Assembly (NCBI RefSeq): GCF_000308515.1
Contig: NZ_BAFV01000075.1
Location: forward strand, 1 to 47,221
Length of the DNA: 47,221 nt
Source of the DNA: Nocardia carnea NBRC 14403
GTDB taxonomy: Bacteria; Actinomycetota; Actinomycetes; Mycobacteriales; Mycobacteriaceae
Direction of reading: 5' to 3'
In this document: positions 23,602 to 32,671 of the stretch, in pieces
Position numbering within the stretch: position 1 is the stretch's first letter
Layout: each line of letters starts with the position of its first letter
Notes under the pieces: generated by a model
Database searches by the model: none
What the model was told of the DNA's origin: nothing
Seen by the model: only the letters and a program-made list of their open reading frames with translations
Translations under genes and position numbers: made by a program

Positions 23602-25142
23602 GCGGACGCCTCCTCGGTCACTCGCAAGGTTCCGCCTTCGAGAATCGAACTCAACATCAGGTACTCCACTGAGGTCGGCTGACGGCCGAGCAGGGCCGCC
23701 ACCGCCGCATCGCCCTCGTAGGAGGCGATCGGCCGGGCGGCCGGAGCGGCACCGTTACCGCTGTCCGCTGCCGGTGCGGCCGCACCGGGTTCGGCCGGTG
23801 GGGCCGGCGGCTGGTCACCGGGCTGGGCAGCCGGCGCCGGGGCCGGTGCCCCGGGCAGGCCCGGAAGCTGCGGCAGCCCCTGCGGGAACAAACCCTCCAG
23901 CGGCGTACCGGCGAACGGGTTGTTCGCAGGCGGTGCGGCCGGGGCGGGAACACCGACCTCGGTGGTGACGCCCGGAATCGGCGGCAGACCGGGGATCGGC
24001 GGCAGCACCGGCAGGCCGTCGGCGGCGGGCAGCCGGCGCGGTTTCATCTGCTCGGGCAGGTAGCCGGGATCGGCCACGGCGGGCGCGGTGAAACAACTCG
24101 GTCCGGCCAGGTCACCGTAGCGGGGGCAGTCCGCGACGGTGTTCGGATTGAACGGAGTGAACGTCACCCCGGCGTTCCACACCATCTGCTGCTGCGGACC
24201 CCAGGTGAACGTCGTACGCAGGGCGCGTGCCGAATTGTTCAGATTGCTGATCGCGTTGGTGATGGCGGACGGGTTCGAAGCCAGTGCGCCGAAGGTCTGG
24301 TTCAGGCCGACGGTGAGCTCTTTACCGGTATTCGGGTTCCGCGCGAACAGATCGTTGACCTGGTCCACCATGCTGCCGGCGCCGGTGATCACATCGACCA
24401 GTTGCTCGCGCCGGTCGGCGATGGTCCTCGCCGTCTGCACCGAGGAGGCCAGGACATCCATGAGTTCCGGTGCCGACTCGTTGAGCGCATGCGCCGAGTT
24501 CGCGAAATCCTGCAGGAAGACGCCGAGATCCGGTATCGATCCGTCCACCGAGGTCAACCAGTGGTCGATCCGCTCGATGGTCGATCCGGGCGCCCGGCCG
24601 CTGCCGTCGAGGGCGTAGGAGAGAGTGCCCAGGACCCGGCCGAACTGCATCGGGTCGATCCGGTCGAGGATGTTCTGGACTGTGGTCAGCGTGTCCTGCA
24701 GGGCGATGGTGCCCTGGCTCTTGTCCTCCGGAACCTGCGAGCCCTCTTCGAGGTGGGCCTCGGCGGGACCGTTGTAGAGGAACTCCACGGAGGTGACGGC
24801 GAACAGGTTGCTGGGCACCACCCGGGCGGTGACGTTCGCCGGAATCTGCTCGACGAACTCGGGATCCAGCTCGATATTCACCTGCTGGAGTTCGCCTTGG
24901 GCGGCCACTGTCACGGTTTCGACCGCACCCACCAGGACGCCGCGGAACTTCACATCCGCTTTCTGCGGCAGTCCGTCACCGGTGGTGGTCAGGTTCGCGG
25001 TGACCCGCACCTTCTCCACGAAATAGCCCTGGTAGCGGGCCATCAGGAAGCCGAGCACCACAGCGAAGACAACCAGGCCGCATACGCCGGCAATGAGCAA
25101 TTGTTTCATCGTGGGCCCGCGCCCACTCGGATCGATGATCAT
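23598..25142 (-). CDS. mceA: Mce family protein MceA with Pro/Ala-rich C-terminal extension
   Basis: The 514-aa protein has a membrane helix (about residues 13-33), an MCE domain (about 42-120, KADVKFRGVLVGAVETV), a helical tunnel part and a long Pro/Ala/Gly-rich tail (about 370-475), which may cross or anchor in the cell wall. ATG 25140-25142 lies 4 bp after the yrbEB stop. A longer frame reading into yrbEB is less likely. MceA is the largest chain here. Confidence 0.9.
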   Translation of the reverse strand: MIIDPSGRGPTMKQLLIAGVCGLVVFAVVLGFLMARYQGYFVEKVRVTANLTTTGDGLPQKADVKFRGVLVGAVETVTVAAQGELQQVNIELDPEFVEQIPANVTARVVPSNLFAVTSVEFLYNGPAEAHLEEGSQVPEDKSQGTIALQDTLTTVQNILDRIDPMQFGRVLGTLSYALDGSGRAPGSTIERIDHWLTSVDGSIPDLGVFLQDFANSAHALNESAPELMDVLASSVQTARTIADRREQLVDVITGAGSMVDQVNDLFARNPNTGKELTVGLNQTFGALASNPSAITNAISNLNNSARALRTTFTWGPQQQMVWNAGVTFTPFNPNTVADCPRYGDLAGPSCFTAPAVADPGYLPEQMKPRRLPAADGLPVLPPIPGLPPIPGVTTEVGVPAPAAPPANNPFAGTPLEGLFPQGLPQLPGLPGAPAPAPAAQPGDQPPAPPAEPGAAAPAADSGNGAAPAARPIASYEGDAAVAALLGRQPTSVEYLMLSSILEGGTLRVTEEASA

Positions 25143-25146
25143 TGCG

Positions 25147-26010
25147 CTACCCCGAGATCCTGATACCGGGGTCGACACCCCAGATGGCCAAGGTCATGAA
25201 GAGGTCGACGAAAACGACCACGATGATGCACATCTTGATCGCGCGACCGGCCGCGACACCGACGCCCTCGGGGCCACCGGAAGCGAAAAAGCCGTAGTAG
25301 CACTGGATGAACGTGGTGATAGCGACGAAAAGTATTGCTTTGAGTAGCGAATACAGGACATCCGTCGGAACCAGGAACTGATAGAAGTAATGCTGGTATG
25401 TACCGCTGGCGGTATCGCCGATCACCTGCACAGTGAGCGAGCAGGAGATATAGGCCATCGCGAGGCCGAGGCAGTACAGCGGCAGGATGGTGATCATCGC
25501 CGCGATCATCCGGGTGCTGACCAGGTAGGGCAGCGGCCGGATCGCAATCGATTCCAGCGCATCGATCTCTTCGGAAATCCGCATCGCACCGAGTTGGGCG
25601 GTGAATCGACAACCTGCCTGGGCGGCGAAGGCCAGCGCGGCGAGCAGGGGCCCCAATTCGCGGGTTGTGCCGAATGCGGAGATCGCGCCGGTCAGCGGGC
25701 TCAGCCCGAGCAGGTCGAGCGAGGTGTAGCCCTGCAGGCCGACCGTGATCCCACCGAACGCACTCAGGATGAGCACCACGCCGATGGTTCCACCACCGAC
25801 GATGAGGTTTCCGTTACCCCAGGTGACATCGGACAGCAGCCGCCACACTTCCTTCGGGTACTGCTTGAACGCCAGCGGCATGGAACCGATGGACCGCAGG
25901 AAGAAGAAAACCTGGTGTCCGAGCCGCGCGAGCATATCGACGGGAGCGCCGGCCGCTTTTCGCAGCTGCTGAAGAGGTTTCAGCAGCGGAGGTACATAGG
26001 TTGCGGACAC
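25147..26010 (-). CDS. yrbEB: YrbE-type (MlaE) permease B of Mce importer
   Basis: The 287-aa multi-spanning protein contains the MlaE-family signature FGTTRELGPLLAALAFAAQAG and the coupling segment ISEEIDALESIAIRPLPYLVSTR, which docks an MceG-type ATPase. It would form the inner-membrane permease together with YrbEA. GTG start four bases after the yrbEA stop. The ATPase gene is not in this window; in mycobacteria it lies elsewhere. Confidence 0.92.
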   Translation of the reverse strand: MSATYVPPLLKPLQQLRKAAGAPVDMLARLGHQVFFFLRSIGSMPLAFKQYPKEVWRLLSDVTWGNGNLIVGGGTIGVVLILSAFGGITVGLQGYTSLDLLGLSPLTGAISAFGTTRELGPLLAALAFAAQAGCRFTAQLGAMRISEEIDALESIAIRPLPYLVSTRMIAAMITILPLYCLGLAMAYISCSLTVQVIGDTASGTYQHYFYQFLVPTDVLYSLLKAILFVAITTFIQCYYGFFASGGPEGVGVAAGRAIKMCIIVVVFVDLFMTLAIWGVDPGIRISG

Positions 26011-26014
26011 CGGT

Positions 26015-26869
26015 TCACACCACCTGAGGTGGGAACAAGGTGTTGTACACCTGGGTGAAGATCACATTCACTCCGAACAACATCACCGCGGACATGACAA
26101 CGGCGGTATTCACCGAGTTGGCGACACCACCCGGACCACCGCGGGTATTCAATCCGGTATCACAGGCGATGATTGCCGCGAGCAGACCGAACAACAGCGA
26201 TTTCAGCAGAGCGACAGCCAGATCGAGCGAAATTGCGAACGATGCGAAGGTCGAGATATACGAACCCGGGGTGCCGCCCTGGACGAAAATATTGAAAATG
26301 TAGCCGGTCAAAAATCCGACGAAGACAACGAAACCACAGAGCAGCACGCTGACTACCATTGCCGCGCCGAGACGTGGCGCGACCAGTCGGCGCAGCGGAT
26401 CGACACCCATGACTTTCATGGCGTCGATTTCCTCGCGAATCGTCCGGGATCCGAGATCGGCGCAGATGGCCGAACCGACGGCGCCGGCGATCATCAAAAC
26501 GGTGACCAGTGGCGCACCCTGTTGAATGATGCCCAAACCGTTGGCCGCACCGATGAACGAGGTCGCACCGACCTGCTGCGCAACCGATCCGACCTGGATG
26601 GATACGATGACGCCGATCGGAATAGCGACCAGCAGGGTGGGCGCCGCGGCCACATTGGCCATGAATGCGCACTGCCGGATGAACTCCGCGAGCGGGAATC
26701 GGCCGCGGAAGATACTGACCACGAGCTCGGTAACGGCCTCGACACCCATCGTCATCTGGCGGCCGAGGGTCTCCAAAGAACGTCTGGGGTGGTCGCGCCA
26801 ATAGTCCCGCGTCCACTCGACCGCTCCGCTCAACCGAGAACCTGTTGGTGGACTCTTGGTCGACTGCAC
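26015..26869 (-). CDS. yrbEA: YrbE-type (MlaE) permease A of Mce importer, first gene of the operon
   Basis: The 284-aa permease carries an amphipathic N-terminal helix (LETLGRQMTMGVEAVTELV), the MlaE fold and the coupling segment IREEIDAMKVMGVDPLRRLVAPR. GTG 26867-26869 is preceded by GAGGGG. It opens a ten-gene minus-strand operon (yrbEA, yrbEB, mceA-F and two associated genes). Likely control region: palindrome at 26929-26940. Confidence 0.92.
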   Translation of the reverse strand: MQSTKSPPTGSRLSGAVEWTRDYWRDHPRRSLETLGRQMTMGVEAVTELVVSIFRGRFPLAEFIRQCAFMANVAAAPTLLVAIPIGVIVSIQVGSVAQQVGATSFIGAANGLGIIQQGAPLVTVLMIAGAVGSAICADLGSRTIREEIDAMKVMGVDPLRRLVAPRLGAAMVVSVLLCGFVVFVGFLTGYIFNIFVQGGTPGSYISTFASFAISLDLAVALLKSLLFGLLAAIIACDTGLNTRGGPGGVANSVNTAVVMSAVMLFGVNVIFTQVYNTLFPPQVV

Positions 26870-27443
26870 TGACTAACCCCTCTCGACGTCGGTTACCTAC
26901 CCCGACGACTGGTTTGCTTGAGGCACCTTACTACGTAGTAGTGCGGAACACACCATAGACGGGTGAGGGCTGTCACAGACGTTCATCACTCCGTGGCGTG
27001 ACCATCGAGTTATCCAGCACTTCTTGGTACGTATCCCAATGGAAGTTCCGCGATTCTGGAAGAACATACAGCTGACCGGCGGATAAAGCGCGCCAGAGAC
27101 GTAGATCCGCTGAGAATGCCCGTTCACATAAATAACGGATGATTTTCCTGAAAATTACCGATTCGCGGCGACATGGAGATTCGACTGTTACTCGACGCGC
27201 GTAGCCGGAACGGGGGCAATTAATAGCGTTGAGCTATTCTTCCGAAGGTATCGTGGCCGGAGTTTCGCGCAGTCTCCGCCGAACACGGCGCGCACCGGCC
27301 GAATGCTCGACCGAACAGCCGAATCGTCCAGGGGCACAAGGCAACCCGCAAGTAACGGCATCTCGGGGCGCGCATCGCGGCCGCTGCTGCCACGATGAGG
27401 TGCCACACATTGATATCGTGCGGGCTTCGAGGTCTGGAGGGAT
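26870..27443. other. Divergent non-coding region between the Mce operon and the serine protease
   Basis: This 574-bp region is lower in GC than its surroundings. It holds the control region of the Mce operon (minus strand) and of the protease gene (plus strand). Besides the palindrome at 26929-26940 nothing gene-like was found; short open frames have no ribosome site. Confidence 0.5.
26929..26940. promoter_or_regulatory. Palindromic operator candidate of the Mce operon
   Basis: TACTACGTAGTA is a perfect 12-bp palindrome 60 bp upstream of the yrbEA start codon. No KstR-type site (AAC-N4-GTT style) was seen. Half-sites TACTAC/GTAGTA recall BlaI/MecI-type repressor sites, but the match is loose. 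Confidence 0.45.
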
Positions 27444-28136
27444 ATGTTCAGGAAACTAGCCCAGGCGGCCGCTGCCGTCTTCGCCGTCGCCCTGAGTGCG
27501 GCACTACTCGGCTCGGGAACGGCGGTCGCCGACCCCGGCCGGCCCGTACTCGGCGGCGGATCAGGGCTGATCGTCTCTTCGGAGCCGGGTCGCATGTCCG
27601 ATATGGCGATTCAGTGCACGCTCACCACGATCGGCCACGACGGGGCCGGACGGCTGGTCGGGCTCACCGCGGGACACTGCGGAACACCTGGGCACGAGGT
27701 CTATTCCGAACAGGATCCGGGTGCGGGAACGCTCGGCCGGTTCGTCTACTCGAACCAAGAACTCGACTACGCGGTCCTGCAATTCGACCCGGGCCGGGTC
27801 ACCCCCGTCAACCGGGTCGGCAACCTCAGCATCACCGGTGTCGGTGGGCCCGCACAGTTCCCGAACATCGTATGCAAGGAAGGCCGCACCACGGGCAACA
27901 CCTGCGGTATCGCCTACGGCGATATCTTCGCCAGCAGTATCGAGACCTGGTCGCAGATGTGCGTGATGGAAGGCGATTCCGGCGCGCCGGTCGTTGTCGG
28001 TTCGACGCTGGTCGGCATGGTCAACGCCTATCTCGCGATCGCCTGCTTCGGCCCCGAGGTGGGCACGAACATGTCCACCATCATGGGCGATATCGACAGC
28101 CGGGCAGGTGTCGGTTCGGGCTTCCGGCCCATCTGA
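27444..28136 (+). CDS. Secreted trypsin-like (S1 family) serine protease
   Basis: The 230-aa protein has a signal peptide (cleavage after AVA, about residue 29) and a compact chymotrypsin-fold domain with the triad H78 (TAGHC), D108 (ELDYAV) and S179 (EGDSGAPV). Six Cys residues, one next to the catalytic His, suggest disulfides of the alpha-lytic protease type. There is no long pro-region. RBS GGAGGG lies four bases before ATG. It stands alone and ends at a strong terminator. Similar short secreted proteases occur in mycobacteria and nocardiae. Confidence 0.88.
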   Translation: MFRKLAQAAAAVFAVALSAALLGSGTAVADPGRPVLGGGSGLIVSSEPGRMSDMAIQCTLTTIGHDGAGRLVGLTAGHCGTPGHEVYSEQDPGAGTLGRFVYSNQELDYAVLQFDPGRVTPVNRVGNLSITGVGGPAQFPNIVCKEGRTTGNTCGIAYGDIFASSIETWSQMCVMEGDSGAPVVVGSTLVGMVNAYLAIACFGPEVGTNMSTIMGDIDSRAGVGSGFRPI

Positions 28137-28156
28137 CACCGGACCCTCCGGTAACG

Positions 28157-28191
28157 AAAACGAGCGGGACCAACGGTCCCGCTCGTTTTTT
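28157..28191 (+). terminator. Strong intrinsic terminator of the protease gene
   Basis: Stem AAAACGAGCGGGACC / GGTCCCGCTCGTTTT with loop AAC, followed by more T (to 28191). With the A-run on the other side it can also serve the convergent lipoprotein gene at 28207. Confidence 0.9.
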
Positions 28192-28206
28192 CGTATCCGC
28201 CGAAAC

Positions 28207-28845
28207 TCAGAGTTCGTCTACGCACACCACGAAGCGGCGTTCCGAATAGACGTACCCGCTGCTGCCGGCCCCGCAGGCGTTGACATCGTCGGCGTTCTCC
28301 TCGATGGCAACCACCTTCACCCCGTCCGCCGCGCTGGTTTCGGTGCAATCGATACGCTCCGGCCCGGTGCTACCACTACCCACATCCATACAGCCGCCGA
28401 TCACCCAATCGATATCCAGGCACAAGGCACCCGTCTCGATCCCGTTGCGGCTTTCGGCGTAGTAGTTGTCGGCGTCGCCGACGCAATCGCTGCTGCGCGC
28501 GGCCTTCCCGATCACCCGGTAGTTCGAGGTGGCGGTACCGCAGGATGCCTCTTCGATATCGGCATCGGTGGTGGTGCCACCGAGCAGAACACAATCACCG
28601 ACCTCGGCATCGAAGCCGGCGATACCGTCTTCATCGGTTTCGGTGGTTGTCGGCGCCGCGGTGGTGGTGGTTGTGGTCCGGTCACCGGCATCGGGTGTGG
28701 TGGTCACATCCACGGCATCCACGGTCCCGGTTTCGGTCGCCGGGAGCGCCCGGCCCTCGATGGTGGAGCTACAGCCCGCCACCGCTATCGCCGCCGCCAT
28801 ACCGGCGAGCGCCACCGTCCATCGAGACGAAGTCCATCCTGACAC
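28207..28845 (-). CDS. Lipoprotein, LppU-like
   Basis: The 212-aa protein has a lipoprotein signal with lipobox AVAGC (C25), a Thr/Asp-rich linker (about residues 45-75) and a Cys-rich external domain (GDCVLLGG, ASCGTATSNYRVIGKA, DCVGDADNYYAES, LCLDIDWVIGGCMDV, VNACG...FVVCVDEL), which resembles the LppU-type domain of mycobacteria. Function is unknown. GTG 28843-28845 has GGGAGGA upstream. The regular Cys pairs suggest several disulfides. Confidence 0.75.
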   Translation of the reverse strand: MSGWTSSRWTVALAGMAAAIAVAGCSSTIEGRALPATETGTVDAVDVTTTPDAGDRTTTTTTAAPTTTETDEDGIAGFDAEVGDCVLLGGTTTDADIEEASCGTATSNYRVIGKAARSSDCVGDADNYYAESRNGIETGALCLDIDWVIGGCMDVGSGSTGPERIDCTETSAADGVKVVAIEENADDVNACGAGSSGYVYSERRFVVCVDEL

Positions 28846-29379
28846 GCACAGTCCTCCCGCTGCGACGCCGAACCCTTCCCCCGTCGAATCCGAACCTCAC
28901 TACAGCCTTGCTTGGCACAACACGCCATGAATACACCATGGCGGCGCGAGCGTCGACTCGGTGAGACCTCGCACCACCGGGGATCGAACCGGGGATGCTG
29001 ACCGAATCTCGTTACCGCCGCGGCCGCGTGACATATGTCATTCACAGGTTTGACCGCCGATCTGTCGTTTTTCGGACATACGGCGGTCGATGGCCGGAAA
29101 AGGCGCGGGTAGCGGGCGCGGCCGGGCCGCAATCGATCCCACCCCCGGGCGCGGGTGGCCCATAACACCAGTCATGCATAACAGCTATGTAACGGAAACG
29201 AGGGTTGGTCACGAAGAGATGAAGGCAGTAGGAAGGAGCTCGGAGCGGAGGCGCACCAGCATGGATGGAACGACTTCCGCGATGCTCCACCGCCCGTCGG
29301 GACCGCTCCGCAACTCCACGTACCGGTGCGCCATCGGCCGCCGTACGCTCCAGAGTCGAATGGACGGACGAACACTCTT
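28846..29379. other. Divergent non-coding region upstream of the L,D-transpeptidase
   Basis: This 534-bp region contains a perfect palindrome TGACATATGTCA (29029-29040), directly followed by a hairpin (29052-29088). Its plus-strand continuation to ATG 29380 would make a leader of about 290 bases. No convincing gene was found on either strand. Confidence 0.5.
29052..29088. promoter_or_regulatory. Hairpin next to a 12-bp palindrome, upstream of ldt
   Basis: Outer arms GACCGCCG (29052-29059) and CGGCGGTC (29081-29088), inner arms TGTC and GACA, T-rich loop. Together with the palindrome at 29029-29040 this is a possible operator plus leader-RNA structure. Confidence 0.35.
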
Positions 29380-30273
29380 ATGCATGTCACCGAGAACACC
29401 GGGTCGCTGCCGACCACTCGCCGGATTGCGCGCCGGCTCCGGCAGGGTGTCCTGTTGACGGCCGCGATCGCGACCGCCACCACCGTGGCCACCGCACCCG
29501 TCTACGCCCTGCCGGAACTGCCCACCGGTTCGGCCGCCGGAGCCACCGAGCCCACCCCGCCCGCGGCGAACTTCGCCCCACCGGCGATCAACCCCTCCGA
29601 GGGCGAGCAGGTCGGCATCGCACAGCCGATCATCATCAACTTCAAGGAACCGATCACCGATCGCGCCGCGGCCGAACGGGCCATCGAGATCAGCCCGTCG
29701 ACCGAGGTATCCGGGAACTTCTACTGGTGGAGCGATAAGCAGGTGCGCTGGCGGCCCACCGAGTTCTGGCCCGCGCAGACCGATGTGGTGGTGGAGGCCG
29801 GCGGTAGCCGCAGCGCCTTCCACATCGGCGACGCCGTGATCGCCACCGCCGACGACAACACCAAGACCATCACCGTCACCCGCAACGGCGAGGTCGTGCG
29901 GACCATGCCCACCTCGATGGGCAAAACCGACTACGAAACACCCAACGGCACCTACATCGTGGGTGAACAGCGGCGCGAAATGGTCATGGACTCCTCCACC
30001 TACGGTGTGCCGATCGACGCTCCCGAGGGCTACAAACTGGACGTCGAATACGCGACCCGCATCTCCAACAGCGGAATCTTCGTACACGCCGCCCCGTGGT
30101 CGGTCGGATCGCAGGGCTACGCCAACACCAGCCACGGCTGCCTGAACGTGAGCACCGAGGACGGCAAATGGTTCTACGAGAACGTGGGCAAGGGTGACGC
30201 GGTGGTCGTGCAGAACACTCAGGGGGGCACGTTGAATGCCGGCGACGGGCTGGGGGACTGGAACACTGCGTAG
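29380..30273 (+). CDS. L,D-transpeptidase (YkuD family) with Ig-like domain
   Basis: The 297-aa exported protein has a signal/anchor (about residues 20-43, ending VYA), a Pro-rich linker, an Ig-like domain (about 70-150, NPSEGEQVGIAQPIIINF, as in mycobacterial LdtMt proteins) and the catalytic YkuD domain with H236 and SHGCLN (C254). It forms 3-3 cross-links in peptidoglycan. ATG 29380 gives a normal signal peptide; an upstream GTG at 29326 would add 18 residues. It stands alone and is followed by several hairpins. Confidence 0.9.
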   Translation: MHVTENTGSLPTTRRIARRLRQGVLLTAAIATATTVATAPVYALPELPTGSAAGATEPTPPAANFAPPAINPSEGEQVGIAQPIIINFKEPITDRAAAERAIEISPSTEVSGNFYWWSDKQVRWRPTEFWPAQTDVVVEAGGSRSAFHIGDAVIATADDNTKTITVTRNGEVVRTMPTSMGKTDYETPNGTYIVGEQRREMVMDSSTYGVPIDAPEGYKLDVEYATRISNSGIFVHAAPWSVGSQGYANTSHGCLNVSTEDGKWFYENVGKGDAVVVQNTQGGTLNAGDGLGDWNTA

Positions 30274-30412
30274 TTCGGCGTGCTTCCACCGGGGGCGGGC
30301 TCCGGTGCCGGCCGCCTCACCGGGATCCCGGTGGCGGGTTGGGCCTGTAAACAACCTGCTCTCGGGAGGCCAGCGGTGTAACTGTGCCCTCGGGTAGGCC
30401 ATCCGTGGATTG

Positions 30413-30459
30413 GAGACGCTCCGCGTCTCGAGGGGTGGGGCCCTGGTGGGCCCCACCCC
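30413..30459. repeat. Two adjacent perfect hairpins in the intergenic region 30274-30608
   Basis: GAGACGC-TCC-GCGTCTC (30413-30429) is followed two bases later by GGGGTGGGGCCC-TGGT-GGGCCCCACCCC (30432-30459). Both stems are perfect. They lie 140-186 bp after the transpeptidase stop and could be its terminator or part of a structured RNA. Confidence 0.6.
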
Positions 30460-30554
30460 GGGGAGTGGTTAACCGTCCGGAGAGGTGAGGAGGGCCGGGG
30501 GCCTTCGAAGCGGGTCGGCGCCACCAGCGCGGCGGGCCTGCCGGGCAAAGCTTT

Positions 30555-30589
30555 GAACGGCGGTGCATCCAACGGGTGCACCGCCGTTC
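30555..30589. terminator. Bidirectional terminator between ldt and the M13 peptidase gene
   Basis: Stem GAACGGCGGTGCATCC / GGGTGCACCGCCGTTC (one G-T pair) with loop AAC, 20 bp after the peptidase stop codon on the minus strand. There is a short T-rich tail on the plus side. Confidence 0.75.
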
Positions 30590-30608
30590 GTTGTTCGCCG
30601 GGCGTGGG

Positions 30609-32612
30609 TTACCAGATCTTCACGCGCTCTTCGGGGGCCAGGTAGAGGGCATCCTCGGGTTTCACCTCGAAGGCCTCGTGGAAGGCGTCGATATTGCGGA
30701 CCACGGCATTGCAGCGGAACTCCGGCGGAGAATGCGGGTCCACGGCCAGGCGGCGCACGGCCTCCTCGGGCCGCGTTTTGGTCCGCCAGACCTGGGCCCA
30801 GCCGAAGAACACCCGCTGCAGGCCGGTCAGGCCGTCGATCACCGGCGGTTCCTCCCCGTTCAGGGAGATCCGGTAGGCCTGTAGCGCGATCGAGAGACCG
30901 CCCAGGTCACCGATGTTCTCGCCGATGGTGAACTCGCCGTTGACCGTGTGCTCGTCGGGTAGATCGGCAGGGGAGAGGATGTCGTACTGGTCGATCAGCG
31001 CGCGGGTGCGTTTACCGAATTCGGTGCGATCGGTATCGCTCCACCAATCGACCATATTGCCGTCGCCGTCGTACTTCGCGCCCTGATCGTCGAATCCGTG
31101 CCCGATCTCGTGGCCGATCACCGCACCGATACCGCCGTAGTTCGCGGCGTCGTCGGCGTTCATATCGAAGAACGGGGGTTGCAGGATGGCGGCCGGGAAG
31201 ACGATCTCGTTCATCCCCGGGTTGTAGTAGGCGTTCACCGTCTGCGGTGTCATGAACCATTCGTCGCGGTCCACCGGGCCACCGAGCTTGTTCAGGTCCC
31301 GGTCGTGTTCGGCGGCGTACCCGCGACGGTAGTTGCCCACCAGATCGGCCGGGTCCACCGTGACGGCGGAATAATCACGCCAGCGGTCCGGGTACCCGAT
31401 CTTGGGGGTGAACTTGTCGAGTTTGGCCAGCGCGGCACGGCGGGTGGCCGGGGTCATCCAGTCCAGTTCGGTGATATTACGCCGGTAGGCCTCGCGCAGA
31501 TTTTCCACCAGCCGGACCATCGCGGCCTTGGCCTCCGGCGGAAAGTGCTCGGCGACATACAGTTTGCCGACCGCTTCGCCGAGCAGATCCTGCACCAGCG
31601 AAACCCCGCGCTTCCAGCGTTCGCGGTTCTCCTGGGCACCGGTCAGGGTGCGGCCGTAGAAATCGAAACTCTCCTCGACCAGGGCCTCGGTGAGATATGG
31701 CGCACGGGCCCGCAGCACCCGCCACTGCGCCCACAGCCGCCACTCCTCCAGCGGCACCGATTCCCAGGTCTGCGCGAAAGTGCGCAGGTAGTCGGGTTGG
31801 CGGACCACCAGTTCGGACAGCAGCAGGGAGCCCTCGCCCGAAACACCGGCGGCCAGTCCATCGGCCCATGCACCCCAGTCGAATTCCGGATTCTGCTCGG
31901 CGAGCGTGGTGAACGCCGTGAGGTTGTACCCCAGTTCGGCGTCGCGGCGGCGCACCACATCCCAGTGGCCGGCGGCAAGCTTGCGTTCCAGTTCGAATAC
32001 CCGGGACCCCGCCGATTGCGCATCGAGCAGATCCGCGACTGCCGGGTCCGCGGCGGCCAGGGCGAACATCCGATCGATATGGGCGATATAGCGTTCCCGC
32101 ATCTCGGCGTATTCGTCGGAACGGTAGTAGGACTCGTCCGGCAGGCCGATACCGGATTGGGTCGCATTGACGAGGTAGCGCTGGGAATTCTTGTCGTCGG
32201 TATCGACATAGACCGCGACCGCGCCGGAAACGCCGGTGCGCTGCAGCCGGCCGATCAGCGCGGCGAACTCGCCGCGGTCGGAGGTGGCCGCCAGTGCGCG
32301 CAACTCCTCGGCCACGGGAGTCAGGCCGGCCGCCTCGACGGTCTCGGTGTCCATGAAGGAGGCGTACAGGTCGGCGATCTTGCGTGCATCGCTACCCGGC
32401 TCGCCCGCGGCGGTGCGGATGATCTCCTGCACATCCAGCTCCGCGCGGTCGTACAACGTGCGGAACGCACCGTCGACCGCCCGGTCGGCCGGGATCTCGT
32501 ACCCGGCCAGCCAGGCGCCGTTGACATGCGTGAACAGGTCGTCCTGCACCCGGACGGCCGAGTCGAGATGGGTCAGATCGATACCGGAAGGGCTGGTCAC
32601 GTCGGAAGTCAC
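30609..32612 (-). CDS. M13 family zinc metallopeptidase (neprilysin-like, Zmp1/PepO type)
   Basis: The 667-aa protein has the M13 N-terminal helical domain and the C-terminal catalytic part with HEIGH (about H501-H505, VIGHEIGHGFDDQG), the third zinc ligand in ENIGDLGG, and the substrate motif NAYYNP. The end EERVKIW (with the terminal Trp) is typical of the family. No signal peptide is visible, as in M. tuberculosis Zmp1. GTG 32610-32612 is a likely start; a -10-like CATACT nine bases upstream suggests a very short leader. Confidence 0.93.
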   Translation of the reverse strand: MTSDVTSPSGIDLTHLDSAVRVQDDLFTHVNGAWLAGYEIPADRAVDGAFRTLYDRAELDVQEIIRTAAGEPGSDARKIADLYASFMDTETVEAAGLTPVAEELRALAATSDRGEFAALIGRLQRTGVSGAVAVYVDTDDKNSQRYLVNATQSGIGLPDESYYRSDEYAEMRERYIAHIDRMFALAAADPAVADLLDAQSAGSRVFELERKLAAGHWDVVRRRDAELGYNLTAFTTLAEQNPEFDWGAWADGLAAGVSGEGSLLLSELVVRQPDYLRTFAQTWESVPLEEWRLWAQWRVLRARAPYLTEALVEESFDFYGRTLTGAQENRERWKRGVSLVQDLLGEAVGKLYVAEHFPPEAKAAMVRLVENLREAYRRNITELDWMTPATRRAALAKLDKFTPKIGYPDRWRDYSAVTVDPADLVGNYRRGYAAEHDRDLNKLGGPVDRDEWFMTPQTVNAYYNPGMNEIVFPAAILQPPFFDMNADDAANYGGIGAVIGHEIGHGFDDQGAKYDGDGNMVDWWSDTDRTEFGKRTRALIDQYDILSPADLPDEHTVNGEFTIGENIGDLGGLSIALQAYRISLNGEEPPVIDGLTGLQRVFFGWAQVWRTKTRPEEAVRRLAVDPHSPPEFRCNAVVRNIDAFHEAFEVKPEDALYLAPEERVKIW

Positions 32613-32671
32613 ACAACCCAGTATGCCGATGCCCGCTGTGGCGCGGTGCGATCTGCGAGGTACCGGGCCGG

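Noticed and set aside
28970..29045. tRNA-like segment (GGTTCGATCCCCGG on the minus strand)
   Set aside because: It resembles a T-loop, but the arms beside it do not pair as a T-stem and no acceptor, D or anticodon arms can be formed upstream.
29042..29290. Possible small minus-strand protein (82 codons, or 45 from an inner ATG)
   Set aside because: No ribosome site, poor codon pattern and overlap with the palindrome and hairpin region; composition alone does not support it.
29209..30456. 415-codon minus-strand open frame opposite the L,D-transpeptidase
   Set aside because: The plus strand encodes a full YkuD protein with catalytic residues; the minus frame is Gly/Val/His-rich and without domain.
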